64,000 nucleotides of DNA. Origin: Rubellimicrobium rubrum (GTDB taxonomy: Bacteria; Pseudomonadota; Alphaproteobacteria; Rhodobacterales; Rhodobacteraceae). How positions within the stretch are numbered: the first letter of the stretch is position 1; every line of letters starts with the position of its first letter. Shown here in pieces: positions 15,853-23,851 of this stretch. The stretch is taken from positions 248,001 through 312,000 of the forward strand of contig NZ_VDFU01000002.1 of the NCBI RefSeq assembly GCF_006152115.1. The letters are read 5' to 3'. Made by a program: the position numbers and the translations under genes. Under the pieces are notes generated by a model. It searched no databases and was not told the DNA's origin. It saw nothing but the letters and a program-made list of their open reading frames with translations.

Positions 15853-16578
15853 ATGCGCCTGCCGCCCATGCCCCTGAGCAAGCGGCTCTTCGACCTCACC
15901 ATTGCGCTGCTTCTCATTACGCTGCTGATGCCGCTGCTGCTTGTGCTGAGCGTGGTACTGCTGGTGGCCGAAGGTCGTCCGATCTTCTATGTCGGGGAGC
16001 GGATGGCTTCGCCGACCCGGTCTTTCAAGCAGATCAAGTTCCGCACCATGCGGGTGGGCACGGACAAGGTGGGCGGCGTCACCGGGGGCGACAAGGCCCG
16101 CGCGATCTCCCCCCTGCACCGCATCCTGCGGCGGACCCGTGCCGACGAGCTGCCACAGCTCATCAACGTCTTGAAAGGCGATATGAGCCTCGTGGGACCC
16201 CGCCCGCCCATGCGGTCCTATGTTGACGCTTATCCCGAGATTTATGGCGAGGTGCTCAAGTGCCGTCCCGGGATCACGGGCCTTGCCACGCTGCGGTTCC
16301 ATCAGCACGAGGAATGGCTGCTCGGCCAGTGCCGCACCCATCGGGAGACGGAGGCCGTCTACCGCCGTCGCTGCATTCCCCGCAAGGCGCGGCTCGACCT
16401 GATCTACCAGCGCCGCCAGTCGCTTTGGCTCGACATCGTGTTGGTCGCGCAGACCGCCGGAAAGCCGTTCTGGCGCACCAAAGGCCGCAACGACTTTCCG
16501 CTGGATCAGCCGGTCGCCAAGGCCGAGGCATCCCCGGCGTCCGGTCCGGTCCAGGGGATCCCCCACCCCGCGGAGTGA
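15853..16578 (+). CDS. exopolysaccharide sugar (priming glycosyl) transferase
   Basis: A bacterial sugar transferase that loads the first sugar phosphate onto the lipid carrier undecaprenyl phosphate for exopolysaccharide or related glycan synthesis. One transmembrane helix (LTIALLLITLLMPLLLVLSVVLLV) follows PLSKRLFD. The cytoplasmic catalytic part has FKQIKFRTMRVGTD, RILRRTRADELPQLINVLKGDMSLVGPRPP, and CRPGITGLA, the family hallmarks. ATG 15853 has the ribosome site AGAGG six bases upstream and gives 241 residues; ATG 15736 is in frame and would add 39 serine/alanine-rich residues but lacks a ribosome site. It is a short, PglC/ExoY-like form without extra N-terminal helices. galE is convergent 15 bases away. 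Confidence 0.88.
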   Translation: MRLPPMPLSKRLFDLTIALLLITLLMPLLLVLSVVLLVAEGRPIFYVGERMASPTRSFKQIKFRTMRVGTDKVGGVTGGDKARAISPLHRILRRTRADELPQLINVLKGDMSLVGPRPPMRSYVDAYPEIYGEVLKCRPGITGLATLRFHQHEEWLLGQCRTHRETEAVYRRRCIPRKARLDLIYQRRQSLWLDIVLVAQTAGKPFWRTKGRNDFPLDQPVAKAEASPASGPVQGIPHPAE

Positions 16579-16593
16579 GGGGAGGCGCCTGCC

Positions 16594-17613
16594 TCAGCCC
16601 GGCTCGCCGTAGCCATGGGGGTTGGCGGACTGCCAGGCCCACAGGCTTTGCACCATATCGTCCATGTCATGCTCCGCTTGCCAGTTCAGTTCGCGATTGG
16701 CCTTGGAGCAGTCGGCCCGCATCTCGGCGATGTCGCCGGGGCGACGGGGATGGATCTCGAACGGCAGGTCGCGGCCGACGGCGCGGTTGAACGCTCCGAG
16801 CATCTCCTTGACCGAGATTCCCTGTCCGGTCCCGATGTTGTAAGGCTCCGCCCCTTCCAGCGTCTCGAACCGGGCGAGCGCGGCGACATGGGCGCGAGCG
16901 AGGTCCGTCACATGGATATAATCGCGGATGCCAGTGCCATCCGGGGTCGGGTAATCGTCGCCCCATATCCGCAGCGCGTCGCGCCGGCCTGCGGCGACCT
17001 GCGCCAGGAATGGCATCAGATTCTCGGGGACGCCGAGGGGATCCTCGCCCATGCGGCCCGAGGCGTGCGCCCCGACCGGGTTGAAGTAGCGCAACAGGAG
17101 CGCCCCCCTGCCCTTTTCGGCCGCGGCCCAGTCGGTCAGCAGCCGTTCGGCCATGGCCTTGGTCTGCCCATAGACGTTGATGGGTCCCAGCGGATGGCTT
17201 TCGTCGAAGGGAAGGTACTGCGGCTCGCCGTAGACCGTGGCAGAGGACGAGAAGATGATACGACCACAGCCCGATGCATCCATCGCGCGCAGGAGCGAGA
17301 CCGTTCCCGCTACGTTGACGTCGTAGTAGTCCACGGTGCGGCGCACGCTCTCGCCCACGGATTTCAGGCCCGCGAAATGAATCACCGCCTCGGGCCGGAA
17401 CCGCTCGGCCGCCTCGGTCAGGCGGGCGGTGTCGCGGATATCGGCCTCCACGGCCTCAAAGTAGCCGTTAGACAGCTCGCGCACGCGGTCGAGCGCCTTG
17501 GGCGAACTGTTGGAAAAGCTGTCCACCACCAGCGCCTCGTGCCCTTGGCCCAGAAGCTCCACCATCGTGTGGCTGCCGATGTAGCCCGCGCCGCCCGTCA
17601 CCAATACCCGCAT
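16594..17613 (-). CDS. galE: UDP-glucose 4-epimerase GalE
   Basis: A 339-residue extended short-chain dehydrogenase that interconverts UDP-glucose and UDP-galactose. The NAD site is MRVLVTGGAGYIGSH at the N-terminus; the catalytic parts are IIFSSSATVYGEPQYLPFDE and the Tyr-Lys pair in INVYGQTKAMAERLL. Later regions (LLLRYFNPVGAHASGRMGEDP, GDDYPTPDGTGIRDYIHV, YNIGTGQGISVKEML) are those of true GalE rather than other epimerases. ATG 17613 is preceded by AAGAGGGA; the frame is open upstream but not conserved. The neighbouring sugar transferase suggests supply of UDP-galactose to surface glycans. Confidence 0.96.
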   Translation of the reverse strand: MRVLVTGGAGYIGSHTMVELLGQGHEALVVDSFSNSSPKALDRVRELSNGYFEAVEADIRDTARLTEAAERFRPEAVIHFAGLKSVGESVRRTVDYYDVNVAGTVSLLRAMDASGCGRIIFSSSATVYGEPQYLPFDESHPLGPINVYGQTKAMAERLLTDWAAAEKGRGALLLRYFNPVGAHASGRMGEDPLGVPENLMPFLAQVAAGRRDALRIWGDDYPTPDGTGIRDYIHVTDLARAHVAALARFETLEGAEPYNIGTGQGISVKEMLGAFNRAVGRDLPFEIHPRRPGDIAEMRADCSKANRELNWQAEHDMDDMVQSLWAWQSANPHGYGEPG

Positions 17614-17710
17614 GCATCCCTCTTGGTTTGTCCCACTCGGACAGTCATAGCGATCCGGCCCGCCGCCCGGTTCCCCAGGTCGGCGCCCTTTGGCCCGCGT
17701 GGCACAGGGC

Positions 17711-19720
17711 TCAGCCCTGCACAAGCCTCGCGCGCCCTTGGGCCGTGACGCGGAGCCGGGCTTCGACGAACATCCGTTGTCCCTCGACCTCGGCCTCGCT
17801 CATGTCCGTCCTTCGAAGAAGCTCCACATCCTCGGCCCCGGCAGCCCGGGCCCGGGCCGTCGCCTCGGCGTCGAGCGCTTGGCCCAAGGCGGCCAGCGCT
17901 GCATTCGCCTCGGTGAACTGACGGGGCCCGTCGGGCAGATGGGCGACAAAGCTGCCCGGGGCCGGACTCGTCACGCTGCCCTCCACACGCATGGCGACGC
18001 GGCCCACCACTGCGCCCACCGCGTTGGCGACCTCGGCGTGCTCGGGGATCGAGACGAGGGTCCCAAGCCGCCGGCCCACGGCAGGGTAATGGGTGCGGGC
18101 GGACGCACCCAGCGCCACGACCGGCACGCCGAGCGCCAACTGCATCCGAACGATTCCCTGGTGGCCATCAAGCCCGGCCCGAGCAAGCGCATGCCGGGCC
18201 AGAACCTCTGGCGGTTTGCCCCAGGCGCGCCCGTCTTCGGCAAAGGCGGTCTCCAGGAGGGCCAGCACGGTCTGATCAGTCACCTGGTCCAGGACGGCAC
18301 GCGCCATGGTGGCCGCGTCCGGGGCGAGCCGGTCACCCGAGCCGGTGCGCTGGCGGGCCAGCAGGGTGAGGGCCTTGGTGGCCGCCTTCTCGTCGAAATC
18401 GGCCTGAAGGCCCAGCACATGCGCGGCATCGGTCGGCGTCACGGCCGCGACCATGGCCAGGCCGCGCCCGACGAGCCGCCGGAGCGCCGCACCTTCGGGA
18501 CGGGCCAGGACCGCCTGCTGCAAGGGAAGTGGTCCCGCAGTGAGCCGCGAGGCCACTGCCATCTCTCGGGCATCGAGGCCGAGAGGCAGGCCCCCCTGCC
18601 AGACCGGCAGGACAAAGCGCCCGGCGTCCTCGGGAGGCCGGTCGGCGGCCAGGGCGGCATCGAGCGAGCGATGCACGAGCTCCGGATGGTCGCGGGCCAG
18701 CAGAGACACCGGAACGACGCGGCGGGGCCCCAGGGTCAACTCGCCCGCAAGGCCCGGCAGGACATGGACCTCGCTGTCGCCGCCCAGGCCCCAGGTCCGC
18801 ATGGCCACGGCCTCGACCATGGTGCGCCAGGGGCCCACCCGCGCGCCTTCGGGGTCGATGGTGGGGCGGCCGTCACGCAGAAGGCAGATGTCGGTGGTCG
18901 TGCCGCCGATGTCGCTGACCAGGGCCAGGGGCTCGCGCGCGAGCCAGGCGGCCCCAGCTACCGAGGCGGCCGGCCCGGACAGGATCGTCTCGATGGGCTT
19001 CTCGCGCGCGACGGCGGCGGCGACCAGCGCGCCATCGCCGCGCACGACCATGAGCGGAGCCGCGACTCCGATGGCCCGAAGGTGCCCCTCGCAGGCTGCC
19101 ACGAGCCGGTCGATGAGGCCGACGAGCCGCGCGTTGAGCAGCGCCGTCAAGGCCCGGCGTGGGCCGCCCAGGCCCGACGACAACTCGTGCGAGCAGGTTA
19201 CGGGAAGGCCTGTCAGCCGCCGCGCGCGGTCGCGGGCTCGCGCCTCGTGGGACGGGTTGCGGGTGGCAAAGCGCGCCGCGACGGCCAAGCCCGTCAGCCC
19301 CTCGGGCAGCGCCCTCAACGCCTCGTCCAAGGCATCGAGGTCCAACGCCGCCGCCTCGCCCCCGGCATGGTCGTGGCCCCCGGCGATACGGATCACCGGG
19401 TCGCCCCCCAACGCCTCGGGCAGCCCGTCACGCCCCAGATCCGCTTCATCGAAGCCGATGGCGATCAGGGCGACCCGCCCGCCCTGCCCTTCCACCAGCG
19501 CATTGGTGGCAAGCGTCGTGGATAGCGACACCATCGCGACCTCGGACGGAGCCACGCCGCCCTGGGCCAGCACCGCGTCGATGGCCGCCCCGACGCCGAT
19601 GGACAGGTCGGGCCGGCTGGTCAAAGCCTTGGCCTTGGCTAGAACCCTTGTCTCGTCTTCGTCGAGAAGGACGGCGTCGGTATAGGTCCCGCCTGTATCG
19701 ACGCCGAGAAGAACTGCCAT
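17711..19720 (-). CDS. hydantoinase/oxoprolinase HyuA-like protein
   Basis: A 669-residue protein of the hydantoinase/oxoprolinase A family, which uses ATP to open five-membered lactam or hydantoin rings. The actin-like ATPase fold begins at the N-terminus (LLGVDTGGTYTDAVLLDEDE) and its second phosphate loop is LALVSDIGGTTTDICLL. The usual partner, a HyuB-type protein of about 500-600 residues, is absent from both sides, so this is an orphan A subunit or a single-chain variant. A terminator at 19754-19783 separates it from the ABC transporter gene upstream, so it probably has its own promoter between 19720 and 19754 or depends on read-through. The adjacent pyrimidine/hydantoin genes suggest a cyclic amide substrate; this is inference. 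Confidence 0.85.
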   Translation of the reverse strand: MAVLLGVDTGGTYTDAVLLDEDETRVLAKAKALTSRPDLSIGVGAAIDAVLAQGGVAPSEVAMVSLSTTLATNALVEGQGGRVALIAIGFDEADLGRDGLPEALGGDPVIRIAGGHDHAGGEAAALDLDALDEALRALPEGLTGLAVAARFATRNPSHEARARDRARRLTGLPVTCSHELSSGLGGPRRALTALLNARLVGLIDRLVAACEGHLRAIGVAAPLMVVRGDGALVAAAVAREKPIETILSGPAASVAGAAWLAREPLALVSDIGGTTTDICLLRDGRPTIDPEGARVGPWRTMVEAVAMRTWGLGGDSEVHVLPGLAGELTLGPRRVVPVSLLARDHPELVHRSLDAALAADRPPEDAGRFVLPVWQGGLPLGLDAREMAVASRLTAGPLPLQQAVLARPEGAALRRLVGRGLAMVAAVTPTDAAHVLGLQADFDEKAATKALTLLARQRTGSGDRLAPDAATMARAVLDQVTDQTVLALLETAFAEDGRAWGKPPEVLARHALARAGLDGHQGIVRMQLALGVPVVALGASARTHYPAVGRRLGTLVSIPEHAEVANAVGAVVGRVAMRVEGSVTSPAPGSFVAHLPDGPRQFTEANAALAALGQALDAEATARARAAGAEDVELLRRTDMSEAEVEGQRMFVEARLRVTAQGRARLVQG

Positions 19721-19753
19721 GTCGTGCCGGGCTCCGCTGTCGGGCTCGCAAGG

Positions 19754-19783
19754 AAAACGGGCGCGGAGAGGTCCCCGCGCCCG
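19754..19783 (-). terminator. intrinsic terminator after ABC substrate-binding gene
   Basis: On the minus strand a nine-pair stem (plus-strand CGGGCGCGG 19758-19766 with CCGCGCCCG 19775-19783) is followed by UUUU (AAAA at 19754-19757). It lies 20 bases after the stop of the substrate-binding protein gene and 34 bases before the HyuA-like gene, so it marks the end of the transporter operon. Confidence 0.9.
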
Positions 19784-19802
19784 CCTGAATGGATCGTGCC
19801 GG

Positions 19803-20789
19803 TTACTGGGCCAGGGCCGCGTCGGTCACGGCGTGGGTCCAGGCGCCTTCGGGCGCCGCGGTGATGACGGGGTCCGAACCCCCTGCCATCAGCGTCGCCA
19901 CGGTCCGCTCATAGGCGGCGGGGTCCAGCTCCCCGGTCGATTCGCCGATGAGTTTGGACACCTCGGTCATCATGGACACCTGATGCTCGATGGTCTGGGC
20001 GCCGGTCTCGTCGTTGTCGAGGACGATCTGGGCGGCTTCCTCGGGGTTCCCCTCGGCCCACTGCCAGCCCTTCATGGAAGCGCGCACGAAGCGGGCCATC
20101 TTGTCCACGAAGGCCGGGTCCTGAAGGTTCTCCTCCAGCACATAAAGGCCGTCCTCAAGGGTGGCGACGCCCTGCTCCTCGTACTTGAAGTTCACCAACT
20201 CCTCGGGCGTGACGCCGGCTTCGAGAACCTGGTTGTATTCGTTGTAGGTCATGGTCGAGATGCAGTCGGCCTGCCGCTGGAGCAGCGGATCGACGTTGAA
20301 GCCCTGTTTCAGCACCTCCACGCCATCCTCGTCCTTGCCGTCGGTCGCGATGCCAAGCTGGGACATCCAGGACAGGAACGGATACTCGTTGCCGAAGAAC
20401 CAGACGCCAAGGGTCCGGTTCTTGAGATCCTCGGGCGCGGTGATCCCGGTGTCGGCCCAGCAGGTCAGCTGCATGCCCGAACCCTGGAAGGGCTGGGCGA
20501 CGTTGACGAGCGGCACACCCTGTTCGCGCGCGGCCAGCGCGGCGGGCATCCATTCCACGACGACGTCGGCCCCGCCGCCCGCGATCACCTGTGTGGGCGC
20601 GATGTCGGGGCCGCCCGGGAGGATGGTGACGTCGAGGTTCTCCTCCTCGTAGAAGCCTTGGTCGAGGGCGACGTAGTAGCCCGCGAACTGGGCCTGGGTG
20701 ACCCACTTCAACTGCAGGGTGACGGCGTCCTGGGCCAAGGCGGGAAGAGCCAGGGCGCCGAGGGCGGTGGCGGCGAGCAGTGTCTTCAT
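19803..20789 (-). CDS. ABC transporter substrate-binding protein, NMT1/THI5 type
   Basis: A 328-residue periplasmic binding protein with signal peptide MKTLLAATALGALALPALAQ. The mature start, LQLKWVTQAQFAGYYVALDQGFYEEENLDVTILPGGP, is the NMT1/THI5-like fold used for pyrimidine precursors of thiamine, riboflavin and related ring compounds. It is the last gene of a four-gene importer operon (ATPase, two permeases, binding protein), with ribosome site GGGAGA before ATG 20789 and a terminator after the stop. Position next to a hydantoinase, an M20 hydrolase and a RutR-like regulator suggests uptake of pyrimidines, hydantoins or ureides rather than a thiamine precursor; no thiamine riboswitch is visible. 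Confidence 0.9.
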   Translation of the reverse strand: MKTLLAATALGALALPALAQDAVTLQLKWVTQAQFAGYYVALDQGFYEEENLDVTILPGGPDIAPTQVIAGGGADVVVEWMPAALAAREQGVPLVNVAQPFQGSGMQLTCWADTGITAPEDLKNRTLGVWFFGNEYPFLSWMSQLGIATDGKDEDGVEVLKQGFNVDPLLQRQADCISTMTYNEYNQVLEAGVTPEELVNFKYEEQGVATLEDGLYVLEENLQDPAFVDKMARFVRASMKGWQWAEGNPEEAAQIVLDNDETGAQTIEHQVSMMTEVSKLIGESTGELDPAAYERTVATLMAGGSDPVITAAPEGAWTHAVTDAALAQ

Positions 20790-20820
20790 GGTGGTCAGTC
20801 TCCCTGTTGGACTGTTCTTG

Positions 20821-21666
20821 TTATGTGCGTTGCGACGGGTGCCAGAAGGTCACCCAGCGTTCGACAAGGCTGATGATGCCGTAGACCGCGCTTCCCGCAA
20901 GGGCCCCGACAAGGATCGCCGCCCACACCATGTCGAGGGCGAGTTGGCCGTTCGATGCCGAGATGCGGAAGCCGATGCCCTGGGTCGGGGACCCGAAGAA
21001 CTCGGCCACGATGGCCCCGATCATGGCCAGCGTGGACGCGATCTTGAGACCGTTGAAGACGAAGGGCAGCGCGGCGGGGATGCGCAGCTTGACCAGCGTG
21101 GGCCAGTAGCCCGCCCCATAGGTCCGCATGAGGTCGCGCTGCATCCCCGTTGTGTCCTGCAGGCCCGCTACGGTGTTCACCAGCATGGGGAAGAAAACCA
21201 TGAGCACGACGACCGCGGCCTTGGACTCCCACCCGAAGCCGAACCACATCACCAGGATCGGGGCCGTGCCGACGATGGGCAAGGCGGCCATGAAGCTGCC
21301 CACCGGGAGGAGGCCGCGCCGCAGCACGTCGAAGCGGTCCACCAGCACGGCCGTGACCAGCGCGGCAGCTACCCCGATGGCGAGGCCCGAGAGCGCCCCC
21401 TTGAGGATCGTCTGCACGAAGTCGCCCCACAGCAGCGGAAGGTTCGCGCCGAAGGTCGCGCCGATGCGCGAGGGCGCGGGAAGAATGGCGGTGGGAACCC
21501 CCAAGCCCCGTACGACCAATTCCCACACCAGCAGGACGGTCACGCCAAAGATCAGGGGAACGGCCATGCGGACGGCGCGGACCCGATGCCGAGTCCCCCG
21601 CGTAAGCCAGCCGTTCAGCGCCCAGGCCCCGATCCAGAGGAGGACGGCGAGGAGAACCAGCGTCAT
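20821..21666 (-). CDS. ABC transporter permease (second)
   Basis: A 281-residue inner-membrane permease of the SsuC/TauC/ThiX type. Six hydrophobic segments surround the coupling region RTYGAGYWPTLVKLRIPAALPFVFNGLKIA, which contacts the ATPase. ATG 21666 overlaps the stop of the previous permease by four bases, indicating coupled translation; the frame is open further upstream only as a shadow. The start of the binding-protein gene follows after 31 bases. Confidence 0.92.
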   Translation of the reverse strand: MTLVLLAVLLWIGAWALNGWLTRGTRHRVRAVRMAVPLIFGVTVLLVWELVVRGLGVPTAILPAPSRIGATFGANLPLLWGDFVQTILKGALSGLAIGVAAALVTAVLVDRFDVLRRGLLPVGSFMAALPIVGTAPILVMWFGFGWESKAAVVVLMVFFPMLVNTVAGLQDTTGMQRDLMRTYGAGYWPTLVKLRIPAALPFVFNGLKIASTLAMIGAIVAEFFGSPTQGIGFRISASNGQLALDMVWAAILVGALAGSAVYGIISLVERWVTFWHPSQRT

Positions 21667-22613
21667 GCGGGCACCCCCATCGCGCGCAGGGTGCGCCGCT
21701 CGAGCCAGCCCATCAGCCAAACCAGCAGCGCCGCGAGGATGGCCGCCATGAACAGCGCGGCCCAGATCTGCGCGGTCTGGCCGTAATAGCTCCCCGCCAG
21801 CATCCGGGCGCCGAGGCCCCCGCGCTGGACCGGCAACTCGCCCACGATGGTGCCCACGAGCGACGCCGCGATGGCGATCTTGAGGGAGGCGAAGAGGTAG
21901 GGAACGGACGCGGGTAGGCGCAGCTTGCGGAGCGTCTCGCCCCCCGAGGCGCTCCAGGTGTGCATGAGGTCGAGCTGCATCTGGTCGGGCGCGCGCAGGC
22001 CCTTCACCATGCCGACGACCACCGGGAAGAACGACAGGTAGGCCGAGATGATGGCCTTGGGCAGCAGCCCCTGCACGCCCATCGAATTCAGAACCACGAT
22101 GATCATCGGGGCCAGCGCGACGATGGGGATGGTCTGGCTGATCACGGCCCAGGGCATCACGCTCATGTCCATGGCGCGGTTGTGGACGATGCCCACGGCC
22201 AAGAGCACGCCCGCCGCCGCCCCGATCAGAAAGCCGACCAGCGTGGCCCCAAGCGTCACCCCGGCATGATAGATCAGCGAGCGGTTGGAGAACTCGCCCG
22301 TCTGAACAAAGCCGCGGCGGCCGAAGACCTCCTCCCCGATCGTGCTGGCATAAAGCTCCCGCACGACCTGATGCGGTGCGGGAAGGCGGGGCCGCTCCTG
22401 CGACCAGCCCGCCGGCGCGAGGTCGGGGTTCCGGACGACCAGCGCCCAAGCGGACCTATCCTGCCGCTCGGGGGCGGTGCCGCCCCAGACCTCGGCACCC
22501 GCCCGCTCGGCCTCGGTCAGGACCTCGCGGATGTTCATGGGAATGGCGGCGACGTACCAGAGGGCGAGGATGGCCAGGACGACGGCGAGGACCGGAAGGA
22601 CCGTGCGGCGCAT
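21663..22613 (-). CDS. ABC transporter permease (first)
   Basis: A 316-residue permease of the same type as its neighbour. An N-terminal helix is followed by a roughly 80-residue soluble insert (VLTEAERAGAEVWGGTAPE to GRRGFVQTGEFSNRSLIYHAG) before the main membrane block, a feature seen in THI5-type importers. The ATPase-coupling loop is LMHTWSASGGETLRKLRLPASVPYLFASLKIA. The start codon shares a base with the stop of the ATPase gene (TGATG). Two different permeases imply a heterodimeric channel. Confidence 0.92.
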   Translation of the reverse strand: MRRTVLPVLAVVLAILALWYVAAIPMNIREVLTEAERAGAEVWGGTAPERQDRSAWALVVRNPDLAPAGWSQERPRLPAPHQVVRELYASTIGEEVFGRRGFVQTGEFSNRSLIYHAGVTLGATLVGFLIGAAAGVLLAVGIVHNRAMDMSVMPWAVISQTIPIVALAPMIIVVLNSMGVQGLLPKAIISAYLSFFPVVVGMVKGLRAPDQMQLDLMHTWSASGGETLRKLRLPASVPYLFASLKIAIAASLVGTIVGELPVQRGGLGARMLAGSYYGQTAQIWAALFMAAILAALLVWLMGWLERRTLRAMGVPA

Positions 22614-23443
22614 CAGACCTCCACGTGGCCTGCGCGCAGCCCTTCGCGGACGCGGTGGGCCACAGCCAGGAACTCGGGCGATTCACGGATATCGAGAGGG
22701 CGTTCGCGCGGCAACGGACTGTCGATGATGTCGGTGATCCGTCCCGGCCGGGGGGACATGACGACGATCTTGGTGCTGAGGTACACGGCCTCGGGGATCG
22801 AGTGGGTGACGAAGAGCGTGGTCTTCTGCGTCCGGGCCCAGAGGCTCAGAAGTTCCTCGTTCAGGCGGTCGCGCACGATCTCGTCCAGCGCGCCGAAGGG
22901 TTCGTCCATCAGGAGGATGTCGGCATCGAAGGCCAGAGCGCGGGCGATGGAGGCCCGCTGCTGCATCCCGCCCGACAACTGCCACGGGTATTTGCGCCCA
23001 AACCCGGCAAGGTCCACGAGCTTCAGCACCCGGTCCACGCGGGCGTCCTGCTCGGCACGGGGAAAGCCCATGATCTCAAGCGGCAGTCGGATGTTCCCAG
23101 CGATGGTACGCCAGGGATAAAGGCCCGCCGCCTGGAAGACGTAGCCGTAGGCGCGGGCCCTGCGGGCCTGATCCGGAATCATGCCGTTGACGGTGAGCGC
23201 GCCGGATGTCGGCGTCTCCAGGGCGGCCACGCAGCGCAGGAAGGTGGTCTTGCCGCAGCCCGAGGGGCCGATGAAGCTCACGAACTCGCCCTTGGTGACC
23301 GAAAGCGACACGTCCTTGAGCGCCTGCACGGGCCCGTCGGCGGTCTCGAAGACAAGGTTGACGCCCCTGGCATCGATGACTGGAGCGGCGGTTTGTGAGA
23401 GACTGGCGGCATTCGCCATCACGGTGGATCCATCGGGAGACAT
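22613..23443 (-). CDS. ABC transporter ATP-binding protein
   Basis: A 276-residue ATPase driving the importer. Walker A is FIGPSGCGKTTFLRCVAAL, the signature is LSGGMQQRASIARAL, and Walker B is [13 protein letters not shown]; the sequence is of the SsuB/TauB/ThiZ class. Starts at 23449, 23443 and 23419 are possible. GAGGG about seven bases before 23443 makes that ATG the best choice. This ribosome site lies inside the opposite-strand cupin gene, whose own ATG is at 23448, so the two genes start back to back with no intergenic DNA. The minus-strand transcript must either begin inside the cupin gene or come from the hydantoinase operon on the other side of it. Confidence 0.92.
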   Translation of the reverse strand: MSPDGSTVMANAASLSQTAAPVIDARGVNLVFETADGPVQALKDVSLSVTKGEFVSFIGPSGCGKTTFLRCVAALETPTSGALTVNGMIPDQARRARAYGYVFQAAGLYPWRTIAGNIRLPLEIMGFPRAEQDARVDRVLKLVDLAGFGRKYPWQLSGGMQQRASIARALAFDADILLMDEPFGALDEIVRDRLNEELLSLWARTQKTTLFVTHSIPEAVYLSTKIVVMSPRPGRITDIIDSPLPRERPLDIRESPEFLAVAHRVREGLRAGHVEV

Positions 23444-23447
23444 TGTC

Positions 23448-23846
23448 ATGCCCTCATGCCAGAAGATCGCGCCCGGCGCGACGACCTACGCGGGCAAACA
23501 GGGGTTCGACTACTTTGAAGGGATCGCACGGGAAACGACGGGCTCGCGGGGTATCTGCATGCATCTGCTGACCATACCGCCGGGCGGCCGGGCCAAGGCG
23601 CACAAACACGCGACCCACGAGACGGCGATCTACGTCATCTCCGGCACGTCGATCATGGCCTGGGGCGAGCGGCTGGAGCACCGTATGGAGGTGGGCGCGG
23701 GCGAAATGCTCTACATCCCCGCCGACACCCCACACCTGCCCTGGAACCCGGGCCCCGAGCCTGTGACGGCGGTCATCGCCCGCACCGACCCGCACGAGCA
23801 GGAAAGCGTGGTGCTGCTGCCGGACCTGGAGGGGCTGGTGCCCTGA
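23448..23846 (+). CDS. small cupin protein
   Basis: A 132-residue single-domain cupin. The metal-binding motif 1 is visible as KAHKHATHETAIYVISG and the second motif as MLYIPADTPHLPWN, giving a probable four-ligand metal site (three His and one Glu). Ribosome site GGGAGA (23434-23439) supports ATG 23448. The gene lies on the plus strand, between hydA (ends five bases after its stop, convergent) and the ABC ATPase (starts back to back with it), while every other gene of the cluster is on the minus strand. Role unknown; ring-opening or isomerase/racemase functions related to hydantoins, or ligand sensing, are possible. Confidence 0.85.
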   Translation: MPSCQKIAPGATTYAGKQGFDYFEGIARETTGSRGICMHLLTIPPGGRAKAHKHATHETAIYVISGTSIMAWGERLEHRMEVGAGEMLYIPADTPHLPWNPGPEPVTAVIARTDPHEQESVVLLPDLEGLVP

Positions 23847-23851
23847 CGCCA

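Noticed and set aside
20790-20820. Thiamine riboswitch for the THI5-type binding protein
   Set aside because: Only 31 bases separate it from the permease gene, and no TPP-box motifs are present there or ahead of the ATPase gene.
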